Under the pieces are notes generated by a model. That model was not told where the DNA came from and did no database searches. It saw nothing but the letters and a program-made list of their open reading frames with translations. DNA of 36,279 nucleotides from Halobacteriales archaeon QS_4_70_19 (GTDB lineage: Archaea; Halobacteriota; Halobacteria; Halobacteriales; Haloarculaceae). The first letter of the stretch is position 1, and each line of letters starts with the position of its first letter. The position numbers and the translations under genes were made by a program. The stretch lies in NCBI GenBank assembly GCA_003020985.1, contig PXRM01000004.1, positions 1-36,279 on the forward strand. The letters run 5' to 3'. This document shows, piece after piece, positions 23,689 to 31,097 of the stretch.

Positions 23689-24494
23689 GTGCGGACTCGG
23701 CGACCGACAGCAGCATCGAGACCGACACGGCCACCGGCGAGAGCGACCGGTACGGCCCGGACGACGGCGTCCTCGTCGTCGACGGGTTGACCAAACGGTT
23801 CGGTGGACTCGTGGCCGTCGACGACCTGTCGTTCGCCGTCGAGAAACGGGAGATCCTCGGCTTCATCGGCCCGAACGGGGCCGGGAAGTCGACCACGTTC
23901 AACTGCATCACCGGCGTCTACCCCCCGACCGAGGGAACCGTCTACTACGACGGGCAGGACGTGACTAACTCCGCGTTCCACCGGATGGTCCAGAACGGGA
24001 TGGCCCGGACGTTCCAGGAGTTCCGGCCGCTGGAGGACCGCTCGGTCGTCGACAACATCCAGATCTCGCTGGTCCCCGACCGCCTGTTCTCGACCTCCGG
24101 CCTGCGGGGTCGGACACGCGCGAAAGCGGTGGAACTCTGCGAACGCGTCGGACTGGGTGGGCGGCTCCACCAGGCCCCGGACGAACTCCCCCACGCCGAC
24201 ATGATACGGCTCGAGCTGGGTCGTGCCCTGGCGACCGACCCGGACGTCCTGCTGGTCGACGAGCCGTTCGCCGGCCTCGCCGAGGAGGACATCGCGGAGA
24301 TCTCGACCCTGCTGCGGAACCTCCGCGACCAGGGGACGACGTTCATCGTCGTCGACCACAACATGCGTGGCCTGCTCCAGCTGATCGACCGGGCGATCGT
24401 CATCAATTTCGGTGAGAGGATCGCCGACGGCACGCCCGAGGAGATCACGGAGGACCCGGCCGTGCGGAAGGCCTACCTCGGTTCCGAGGACTGA
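23685..24494 (+). CDS. livG: ABC transporter ATP-binding protein, LivG type, with a degenerate signature motif
   Basis: A 269-residue ATPase that powers the permease pair. After a 27-residue polar extension it has Walker A GPNGAGKST (62-70), the Q-loop Gln111 (RTFQEFRPL), Walker B LLVDEP with catalytic Glu193, and the switch His225 (VVDHNMRG). The signature motif, normally LSxGQ or LPYGDQ in this family, reads LPHADMIRLELGRAL at 168-182: the conserved Gly is Ala and the Gln is Met. This could weaken ATP hydrolysis at one site, as in asymmetric ABC dimers. The partner LivF is not in the window; the next 198 nt hold no ATPase remnant. It overlaps livM by four bases. A hairpin-like CTTGCAAG at 24524-24531 lies after the stop. 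Confidence 0.88.
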   Translation: MSADSATDSSIETDTATGESDRYGPDDGVLVVDGLTKRFGGLVAVDDLSFAVEKREILGFIGPNGAGKSTTFNCITGVYPPTEGTVYYDGQDVTNSAFHRMVQNGMARTFQEFRPLEDRSVVDNIQISLVPDRLFSTSGLRGRTRAKAVELCERVGLGGRLHQAPDELPHADMIRLELGRALATDPDVLLVDEPFAGLAEEDIAEISTLLRNLRDQGTTFIVVDHNMRGLLQLIDRAIVINFGERIADGTPEEITEDPAVRKAYLGSED

Positions 24495-24692
24495 CCGCGG
24501 CGCCGGCGGCTCTCGTACTCTCTCTTGCAAGAAAGAGCAGAGATAGATGGGAAACATCCGGAGTTTCCGATCAGAGCCCCGGAATTCATAAGAATAACCG
24601 GGCTTACGGCTCCAGGTTGTGGGGGTCCACCGCGGGAATCCGGGACGGCGGACGGTCCGAAGGAAGGACGGTAGCCCGGACCGGGTCGGCGG

Positions 24693-25376
24693 TCACTCGT
24701 CGTCGATGTCGACGTCCTGGATGGAGTCGCTGACGTCCTCGATGTCCTCCTCGACCTCGTCCCGGAGCTCCTCGAAACGGTCCTGAACTTCCTCGAGCCG
24801 GTCGAGGCGCTGCTCGAACTGGTCCTGGAAGCGGTCGAGCTGGTCCTCGAACTGGTTCTGGAACTCCTCGCCCTGGTTCTCGTACTCGTTCTGTAGCTCC
24901 TCGAGACGGTCGAGGACCTCGTCGAAGGTGTCGACCGTCGCGTTCTCGAGTTCCTGATTGGCGTCGATGAGGAAGTCGAGCTGCTCGTTGAGCGCGTCGA
25001 GGAACTCCCCGCTCAGCGGGCGGACGTCCTCGCTGTCGGGGTCGTAGCGCTCCGAGAGCGACTCGTAGAGCTCGCCCTGCTGGTCCATGATGTCGTCGAA
25101 GCCCTCGTCGACCGCGTCACGGATGTCCTGGACGGTGTCCTCGGATCCGTCGACGTTCTCCTCGATGGCGTCCAGCAGACTGTTGATGGACTCCTGGCTG
25201 AACTCGAGGGTGCGCCTCTGGGCCTCCTCCTGGGTCTCGAGTCCGCCGAGGACGAGGTCGTTGAAGCTCCGTCGCGTCTCGGCGGTCTGCTCGAGGGCCC
25301 GCTGCCCGAGCTTCAGGGTGTTCCGCTGCAGTTCGAACGCCGTGCCGATGACCGTGTTCTCTGAATCGTCGCTCAT
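24693..25376 (-). CDS. Coiled-coil protein, phasin-like in overall look
   Basis: A 227-residue, very acidic, all-helical soluble protein without membrane spans. The N-terminal 60 residues (GTAFELQRNTLKLGQRALEQ, then NDLVLGGLETQEEAQRR) recall haloarchaeal proteins sometimes called phasins, which coat storage granules. The C-terminal half is a long coiled coil with heptad-like repeats (FQNQFEDQLDRFQDQFEQRL, then EEVQDRFEELRDEVEED). No pha genes are adjacent, so the role is open; structural or scaffold functions are alternatives. It is divergent from the DUF445-Abi-alpha pair, with a 368-nt region between them. No TATA box is at the leaderless distance; CAATTAAG on the minus strand (about 25452-25459) would give a leader of about 50 nt. 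Confidence 0.6.
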   Translation of the reverse strand: MSDDSENTVIGTAFELQRNTLKLGQRALEQTAETRRSFNDLVLGGLETQEEAQRRTLEFSQESINSLLDAIEENVDGSEDTVQDIRDAVDEGFDDIMDQQGELYESLSERYDPDSEDVRPLSGEFLDALNEQLDFLIDANQELENATVDTFDEVLDRLEELQNEYENQGEEFQNQFEDQLDRFQDQFEQRLDRLEEVQDRFEELRDEVEEDIEDVSDSIQDVDIDDE

Positions 25377-25744
25377 AGTGAATCACGTCGGTTGCGGCCC
25401 GCCGTTCACGGCCGGGCCGTACCGGCTACCCGAATCTGCGACGCCGATCCACTTAATTGTTGTGTAGAATACCACATGATGGCATTGTACTCCATTGAAT
25501 GGTTACTAAGAGATACGGTGGTTCGTTGACACGGGGCGGATATTCGGCGTCATAGCCGGTCTCGCCGCCCGACGCCGTAGATGCCGGCGCGGATGCTGGC
25601 GGTCCCTTTCACCATGGTATTAAGTTAGTGCAGTCGGAACCCCCGCTTCAACCACCCGAGGGGGCCGTGATGCACCGGAATCCCGGTCGGCTCCCTCATC
25701 GTGTACCAGTCTCACGAATCCGCCCGCGGCCGCGTCCGACCACC
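25377..25744. other. Divergent intergenic region with AT-rich core
   Basis: This 368-nt gap separates the coiled-coil gene from the DUF445 gene. An AT-rich core at about 25450-25520 may carry the promoter of the minus-strand gene. GGTATTAAGTTAG (25615-25627) is a probable promoter for the plus-strand pair, with a leader of about 95 nt to the ATG at 25745. An in-frame ATG at 25670 would add 25 Arg/Pro-rich residues and shorten that leader to about 20 nt. No gene is supportable here. Confidence 0.45.
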
Positions 25745-27046
25745 ATGGCGCTCTCATCCAGCATGATCCCATCCCTGCCGATCGAACCGCGTCTGCTGCT
25801 GATCCCGCTCATCTCCGGGATCATCGGATACATCACCAACTGGTTCGGCATCAAGATGCTGTTCTACCCGGTCGAGCATACGGGCTTCCGTGTCCCCGGG
25901 CTGAAGGGCGCGGTCCTCCGACTCCCGGACCGAATCCAGCAGATTCCCGGGCTCCTGCGTGGCCGGGTCGGCTGGCAGGGGATCATCCCCGCGCGCGCGG
26001 ACAAGATGGCGAGCATCTCGGTCGACACCGGTATCTCGCGGCTGGCGAGCCAGCGCGAGTTCTACGAGACCTTCGACCCGGACCTCATCGCCCAGCACGT
26101 CCTCGCCGAGTCCGGCGACGAGATCCACGACCTCGTCGACGACGTCATCCGACAGGAGCATCCCGACCTGTGGCGGAACATGCCCGACCCCATGTACGAA
26201 CTGGTCCACCGCCGCGTGGACGCCCAGCTCCCGGAGATCGTCGACACCGTCACCGACGAGATCGGCGAGAACATCGACGAACTGCTCGACGTGAAGACGA
26301 TGGTCATCCGGAACATGGAGCAGAATCCGGAGCTGATCAACCGGCTGTTCTTCGAGGCGGGGGACAAGGAACTCCGGTTCGTCATCAACTCCGGGTTCCT
26401 CATCGGCGGGTTCCTCGGCTTCTTCACCATCCCGCTGTTCCTCCTCATCGGGAGCCAGTGGGTGCTGCCGGTGGTCGGGGCGACCGTGGGCTACATCACG
26501 AACTGGATCGCGCTGAAGGTCATCTTCAACCCGGTCGAGAAGCGTCGGATCGGGCCGTTCGAGCTACAGGGCCTCTTCATCCAGCGACAGTCCGAGGTCG
26601 CGCGCGCCTACGGACGAGAGGTCGCCCAGACCACGATCACCCTCGAGAACATCGCCAACGACCTGCTCCACGGTCGCAAGTCCGACCGGACACGACGGAT
26701 GCTGCGCGAGATACTCCGCCCGGAGGTCGACCGCGCGATGGGGATGATGGGTCCGGCCGTCCGGGTCGCGACGGGGACCGACGAGTACCAGGCGATGCGC
26801 GAGCGGATGGCCACCGAGGCGGCCGAGCTCTCCGTGGAACCCATGACGGACCCCGAGTTCAACAGCGCCCGCGCGGAGGCCATCGAGGAGCTCATCGCCT
26901 CGCGACTGGCCGAACTCCCGCCGGGCGAGTACGTCGAGACACTGCGAACCGCCTTCGAGGAGGACGAGTGGATGCTCATCGGCCTCGGTGCGGTCCTGGG
27001 CTTCGTGGCCGGCTGGATACAGCTCATCGTGGTGACCGCGGCATGA
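25745..27046 (+). CDS. DUF445 family membrane protein
   Basis: A 433-residue protein of the DUF445 type (relatives include bacterial YjiN). The N-terminal span LLLIPLISGIIGYITNWFG is followed by IKMLFYPVEH. A second, internally similar unit appears later: VLPVVGATVGYITNWIALKV, then IFNPVEKRRIGPF. The GYITNW-xx-K-xxF-x-PVE pattern thus occurs twice, once per half. The middle is a large helical region (residues about 75-205), and the last 20 residues form another membrane span (LIGLGAVLGFVAGWIQLIVV). No activity is known. It overlaps the next gene by four bases (ATGA), so the two products are probably made together. The ATG at 25745 is preferred over 25670. Confidence 0.82.
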   Translation: MALSSSMIPSLPIEPRLLLIPLISGIIGYITNWFGIKMLFYPVEHTGFRVPGLKGAVLRLPDRIQQIPGLLRGRVGWQGIIPARADKMASISVDTGISRLASQREFYETFDPDLIAQHVLAESGDEIHDLVDDVIRQEHPDLWRNMPDPMYELVHRRVDAQLPEIVDTVTDEIGENIDELLDVKTMVIRNMEQNPELINRLFFEAGDKELRFVINSGFLIGGFLGFFTIPLFLLIGSQWVLPVVGATVGYITNWIALKVIFNPVEKRRIGPFELQGLFIQRQSEVARAYGREVAQTTITLENIANDLLHGRKSDRTRRMLREILRPEVDRAMGMMGPAVRVATGTDEYQAMRERMATEAAELSVEPMTDPEFNSARAEAIEELIASRLAELPPGEYVETLRTAFEEDEWMLIGLGAVLGFVAGWIQLIVVTAA

Positions 27047-28776
27047 CCGAACGAGACGAGGAGACCGCCGAAGATGACGACCCCCGCGACATCGACGACG
27101 CGGAGGACCCCATCGAGCCGCTCGACGCGGACGACGCGACCGACTCCGAAGCCGACGACACCGACGACGCCGACGTCTCCGACCGGCTCCCGGGGACGGA
27201 GACCCCCGCCGAGAGCCCCATCGAGCCGCTCGCGGAGACCGATGCGGATAAGGACCGCCACGCGGTCGGAGCCGACGACGGACCTCACATGGCATCGCCC
27301 AGCGACGACCCGACCGGCGACCGCGACGACGAGTCCTCCGACGACGAGAACCAGCCGGAGACGGCCGGTACGACGGAAAAGCCCGTCGACGAGGAGGCGG
27401 CCGAGGTGACGGACTCGGCCGGTCGACCCGTCACGAGCGACCGTGGCGAGCTGGAGCCGGACTCGACGAGCGACGACAACCTGCCGGTGGAGGGTGACCG
27501 TCGCGAGAGCGACCTGCCCCGCGACGACCGGAGCGACCTCGACCGGGACCGCGAGGGGCTCGACGCCGTCCGGGAGGAGGAACGAGGGGACCGTGACCGG
27601 GTCCGGGAGCGGGTCCGGGAACGGGACCGCCGCGGCCGTCGGAAGCGTGAGGGCCTCGACGGGGACCGGGCGGAGCGCAGTGACAGGCGCCAGCGTCGTC
27701 GCTCCGAAGGCGACCCACTCAACGTCACCGAGTCCGACCTGGACACCGACAACGTGGACGAGGAGGACCTCGACCGTCTCGCCGAACTGCTCGACGAGGC
27801 CCGGGACGACCCGGACAGGGTGGAAGGACGGGACTTCGAGGACATGCTCGGCGCCTTCGACGACGCCGGCATCGACACGGCGAACCTCGAGGTCGAGGAC
27901 CTGGAGGAGCGCTTCGACGAGTCGCTGAAGGTCGCCCGGATGCTGGTGACCGCCGCCGCCAACACCGGCGAGTACGCCGGCCTCGCGGGCATCCGCGCCG
28001 GGAGCCGGATGGCCGAGGCCGCCTTCACCTCCCGGTCCCCCCGCGACCTCCTCGAGGAGACCACCGACATCGCGCGCGACGAACTCGACCGACTCGGCTT
28101 CCCCTTCGGGAGTCCCGGCCGGAACGACAGCTCCGAGCGGGACGAGCGGCGGTCCAGCCGGCGGTCAGACCGTCGGAGCGACCAGCGGTCCGACCGCCGG
28201 GACGACAATCGGGACGACGATGAGGGGCGGTCCGGACCAATCAGGGTCGCCGACCTCAGACGGCGCGGGACGCGACTGCTCGAACTCTCGGCGGATGTCG
28301 ACCACGAGGAACCGTTCCACCCCGCGTACGTGCGCGTGCTGGAGCAGCTCTCGGCCGACGAGGCCCGTATCCTCCGCCTCCTGGGGACCGAGGGCCCCCA
28401 GCCCGCACTCGACGTGTACGACCGCGGGTTCCTGCCGGTCGGCGGCGGCACGCTCGTCACCGACGGGCTGACCATGCTCGACATCGACGCCGGTCTCCGC
28501 CACGCGGAGCGCTCGAACGTCTACCTCGACAACCTCGAACGGCTCGGCCTCCTCGAGTTCGAGGACGACCCCCTCGAGAACTTAGAGCAGTACCGGGTGT
28601 TGCAGGCCCAGCCGAACGTCGAACGGGCCGAGGAGCGTGCGCGGCGACCGATGACCGAGCGGCGGAGTGTCCGCCTCACGACAATGGGTATCGACTTCTG
28701 CCGAACGGTGTTCCCCTTCGAGATGGCTGACCGCTACGACGACCCGGGGCCTGCCCCCGGGAGCGAACGGGACTGA
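27043..28776 (+). CDS. Abi-alpha (DUF4393)-like protein with long charged disordered regions
   Basis: A 577-residue protein. Residues 1-230 are low-complexity: first Asp/Glu-rich, then Arg/Asp/Glu-rich repeats (RDRVRERVRERDRRGRRKRE). Residues 230-365 are helical (SLKVARMLVTAAANTGEYAG). A second Arg/Asp/Ser linker follows (RRSSRRSDRRSDQRSDRRDD, about 366-400). The C-terminal 170 residues match the Abi-alpha pattern: FHPAYVRVLEQLSADEARIL near 425, YLDNLERLGLLEF near 493, and LTTMGIDFCRTVFP near 545. Abi-alpha was named from a lactococcal phage abortive-infection protein, but most homologues are untested. The coupling to a DUF445 membrane protein is the main clue. The ATG at 27043 overlaps the DUF445 stop. 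Confidence 0.72.
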   Translation: MTERDEETAEDDDPRDIDDAEDPIEPLDADDATDSEADDTDDADVSDRLPGTETPAESPIEPLAETDADKDRHAVGADDGPHMASPSDDPTGDRDDESSDDENQPETAGTTEKPVDEEAAEVTDSAGRPVTSDRGELEPDSTSDDNLPVEGDRRESDLPRDDRSDLDRDREGLDAVREEERGDRDRVRERVRERDRRGRRKREGLDGDRAERSDRRQRRRSEGDPLNVTESDLDTDNVDEEDLDRLAELLDEARDDPDRVEGRDFEDMLGAFDDAGIDTANLEVEDLEERFDESLKVARMLVTAAANTGEYAGLAGIRAGSRMAEAAFTSRSPRDLLEETTDIARDELDRLGFPFGSPGRNDSSERDERRSSRRSDRRSDQRSDRRDDNRDDDEGRSGPIRVADLRRRGTRLLELSADVDHEEPFHPAYVRVLEQLSADEARILRLLGTEGPQPALDVYDRGFLPVGGGTLVTDGLTMLDIDAGLRHAERSNVYLDNLERLGLLEFEDDPLENLEQYRVLQAQPNVERAEERARRPMTERRSVRLTTMGIDFCRTVFPFEMADRYDDPGPAPGSERD

Positions 28777-28795
28777 CGCCGACCGCCACGGGAAG

Positions 28796-28802
28796 GTTTA
28801 CG
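28796..28802 (+). promoter_or_regulatory. TATA-like box for the second crotonase gene
   Basis: GTTTACG is centred 30 nt before the ATG at 28829, within the leaderless range, and separates this gene from the upstream Abi-alpha operon. Confidence 0.4.
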
Positions 28803-28828
28803 TTGTAAGCACCGGACACAACGGTCGT

Positions 28829-29623
28829 ATGAGCGAACCCGTACTGTACGACGTCGAGGACGGCGTCGCGACGCTGACGCTGAACCGGCCGGACAACCGC
28901 AACGCGCTGACGGAGGACGTGTCCAATGCAATCATCGACGCGGTCGACCGCGCCGAGGACGACGAGGACGTCCGCTGTCTGGTCGTCACGGGGACGGAGG
29001 GAACCTTCTGTGCCGGCGGTGACGTCAACTCCATGATGGAGATGATGTCGGGTGCCGCGGAGCTCCACGAGGCCGTCGAGCGCATCCAGCACAACACCCA
29101 CCGCGCCATCATGCGCGTCGCGCAGTTCCACCTGCCGACCATCGCGAAGGTCGACGGCGTGGCCTACGGTGCCGGCGCCAACCTCGCCATCGCGACGGAC
29201 GTCCCGGTGGCGAGCACGGACGCCTCCATCAGCTTCGGCTTCCGGCAGGTCGGCCTCGCGGTCGACTCCGGGACGTCGTACCTGCTCCCGCGCGTCGTGG
29301 GCGAGAACAAGGCGAAGGAACTCGTCTTCACCGGCGAACTCCTCTCGGCCGAGGAGGCCGGCGAGGAGGGCATCTTCAACCACGTCTACGACGCCGACGA
29401 GTTCGAGGCACAGACGGACGAGCTGGTCGAGAGCATCGCCTCGGGGCCGACCATCGCTCTCCGGACCTCGAAGCAGGCCATCAGCCAGGGGCTCAACATG
29501 TCGCTGAAGGAGGCGCTCGACAACGAGGCCGCGCTCCAGGCGCAGGTGTTTGCCACCCGGGACCACGAGGAGGGGGCCACCGCGTTCATGGAGGGTCGCG
29601 AGCCGGAGTTCCAGGGCGAGTGA
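28829..29623 (+). CDS. Enoyl-CoA hydratase/isomerase family protein (crotonase)
   Basis: A 264-residue crotonase-fold protein. The first oxyanion-hole segment is GTEGTFCAGGDVNSMMEMM; the second is DGVAYGAGANLAIATDVPVA. The family blocks FGFRQVGLAVDSGTSYLLPR and KELVFTGELLSAEEAGEEG are clear. The classic hydratase Glu positions are Asn118 and Gln, while an Asp in LAVDSG is kept as in PaaG-type isomerases, so hydration may not be its reaction. The C-terminus (FMEGREPEFQGE) matches that of the crotonase at 4051 (FAEDREPEFEGR), suggesting related paralogues. The acyl-CoA dehydrogenase gene follows on the same strand after 117 nt with its own promoter; both probably act in acyl-CoA oxidation. Confidence 0.85.
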   Translation: MSEPVLYDVEDGVATLTLNRPDNRNALTEDVSNAIIDAVDRAEDDEDVRCLVVTGTEGTFCAGGDVNSMMEMMSGAAELHEAVERIQHNTHRAIMRVAQFHLPTIAKVDGVAYGAGANLAIATDVPVASTDASISFGFRQVGLAVDSGTSYLLPRVVGENKAKELVFTGELLSAEEAGEEGIFNHVYDADEFEAQTDELVESIASGPTIALRTSKQAISQGLNMSLKEALDNEAALQAQVFATRDHEEGATAFMEGREPEFQGE

Positions 29624-29712
29624 CCGGCGGCTGAGATCGGATTTGAACCGGCCGTCGACTGCCGGCACCGTCACGAGTACGGATTAACAACAGTCGCACA
29701 CCAGGGAACTTC

Positions 29713-29719
29713 TTTTAAC
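29713..29719 (+). promoter_or_regulatory. TATA-like box for the acyl-CoA dehydrogenase gene
   Basis: TTTTAAC is centred 25 nt before the ATG at 29741, fitting a leaderless transcript. Confidence 0.55.
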
Positions 29720-29740
29720 ACCGGAAACCGAAGTGGGAGT

Positions 29741-30808
29741 ATGTCGTTCACCACGACCGGCGAGCACGAGGCGATCCGGAAGGCGGTCCGCGAGTTCGGC
29801 GAGGAGGAACTCAGGCCCGTCGCGCGCGAACACGACGAGGAGAAGAAGTACCCCGAGGACCTGCGTCGGGCGGCCGCGGAGCTGGATTTCGTCGCGCCGC
29901 ACATCCCGGAGGAGTACGGCGGCGCGGGGGGGTCGGCCGGCTTCGGCTCCTCGATGATCCTGAAGTACGGCGACGAGTGGATGAAAGAGGAGTGGTTGCC
30001 CCGCATCGCGGGTGGCGAGTCCGCGTCCTGTTCGTGCATCTCCGAGCCGGCCCACGGCTCGAACGTCGCCGGGATGGAGACGACCGCCGAGAAGGACGGC
30101 GACGAGTGGGTCATCGACGGCAACAAGATGTGGATCACGAACGGCACCGTCGCCGACGTGGCCGTCGTGATGGCGAAAACCTCGCCCGGCGAGGGTCACA
30201 AGGGCATCACGGCCTTCCTCGTCTCGACCGACCGGGACGGCTGGCAGCCCTCCAGGATCGACAACAAACTGGGCATCCGCGCCTCCGACCTCGCGGAGGT
30301 CGTCATCGATGACGTCCGGGTCTCCGAGGACAACGTCATCGGCGCGGTGGACCAGGGGTTCTACCAGCTGATGGACTTCTTCGCCTCCGGCCGGACCGGC
30401 GTCGCGGCCCAGGCAGTCGGTGCCGCCCAGGGAGCGTTCGACGCCGCGCTCGACTACGCCGGCGAGCGCGAGCAGTTCGACCAGAAGATCGGCGAGTTCC
30501 AGGCCATCCGTCACAAGCTCGCGGACATGGCCACCGACATCGAGGCCGCACGGTCGCTCACCTACCGCGCGGCCGCGAACGTGGAGGAGGGGAACCCCGA
30601 CCAGGCCGCCAGGTTCGCCGCGATGGCGAAGCTGTTCGCCTCCGAGCACGCCGTCGAGGTCGCCGACGAGGCGCTGCAGGTCTTCGGTGGCTCCGGCTAC
30701 GTCACGGACTACCCCGCCGAGCGCTACTACCGTGACGCCCGCATCACGAAGATCTACGAGGGCACCAGCGAGATCCAGAAGAACGTCATCGCCGACCGGC
30801 TGCTGTGA
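29741..30808 (+). CDS. Acyl-CoA dehydrogenase, shortened in the N-terminal domain
   Basis: A 355-residue FAD enzyme that makes a trans-2-enoyl-CoA. It has ISEPAHGSNVAGMETTAEKD and GNKMWITNGTVAD (flavin region), LGIRASDLAEVVIDDVRV, REQFDQKIGEFQAIRHKLAD, QVFGGSGYVTDYPAERYYRD, and the catalytic Glu in KIYEGTSEIQKN. Family members are usually near 380 residues. Here EEYGGAGG at residues 58-65 runs directly into SAGFGSSMILKYGDEWMKEE, so about 24 residues that normally hold a helix (an EEL-type segment lining the acyl pocket) seem absent. The reading frame is kept. It may still fold or may be impaired. The substrate is unknown; electrons would go to ETF. Confidence 0.87.
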   Translation: MSFTTTGEHEAIRKAVREFGEEELRPVAREHDEEKKYPEDLRRAAAELDFVAPHIPEEYGGAGGSAGFGSSMILKYGDEWMKEEWLPRIAGGESASCSCISEPAHGSNVAGMETTAEKDGDEWVIDGNKMWITNGTVADVAVVMAKTSPGEGHKGITAFLVSTDRDGWQPSRIDNKLGIRASDLAEVVIDDVRVSEDNVIGAVDQGFYQLMDFFASGRTGVAAQAVGAAQGAFDAALDYAGEREQFDQKIGEFQAIRHKLADMATDIEAARSLTYRAAANVEEGNPDQAARFAAMAKLFASEHAVEVADEALQVFGGSGYVTDYPAERYYRDARITKIYEGTSEIQKNVIADRLL

Positions 30809-31097
30809 GGCCTGCCGGCGGCCGCGGTACCGACGAACCGACGGGATGACCGCCGGCGGGTCCCATCAGGTCGGGGTGGAGCGAATCCTTATCGCGTGAG
30901 CGCCCCTCCGGACGGCCGGTTTCACGGACCGACGCCACTTCCTCGCGGGCAGGACGCACGCGCTGTCGCTGGGTACGACATCGCCGTCGGCACGACGTTC
31001 TGAGCGCCCCGGTCGACGAACTCTCCTGACCCGTGTGGAAGCGAACGTTCGCCCCGCTTCGGACAGTCTTAAGCGCCGGCGCCCGCTCCGTCCACCC
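30809..31097. other. Intergenic gap before hisC
   Basis: This 289-nt gap has no ORF I can support. CCTTATCGCG near 30887-30896 resembles a TATA box but has no good start codon at the leaderless distance. The only feature assigned is the hisC promoter at its 3' end. Confidence 0.4.
31068..31073 (+). promoter_or_regulatory. TATA-like box for hisC operon
   Basis: CTTAAG is centred about 27 nt before the ATG at 31098, supporting this start and a leaderless message for the three-gene operon. Confidence 0.5.

Noticed and set aside
24495..24692. A livF remnant after livG
   Set aside because: No Walker or signature sequence is seen in any frame. Only a CTTGCAAG palindrome and an AT-rich patch near 24580-24600 are visible.
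28135..28220. Arg/Asp repeat DNA as a CRISPR-like or tandem repeat array
   Set aside because: The repeats are short codon-level repeats inside the Abi-alpha reading frame, with no spacers or uniform unit.
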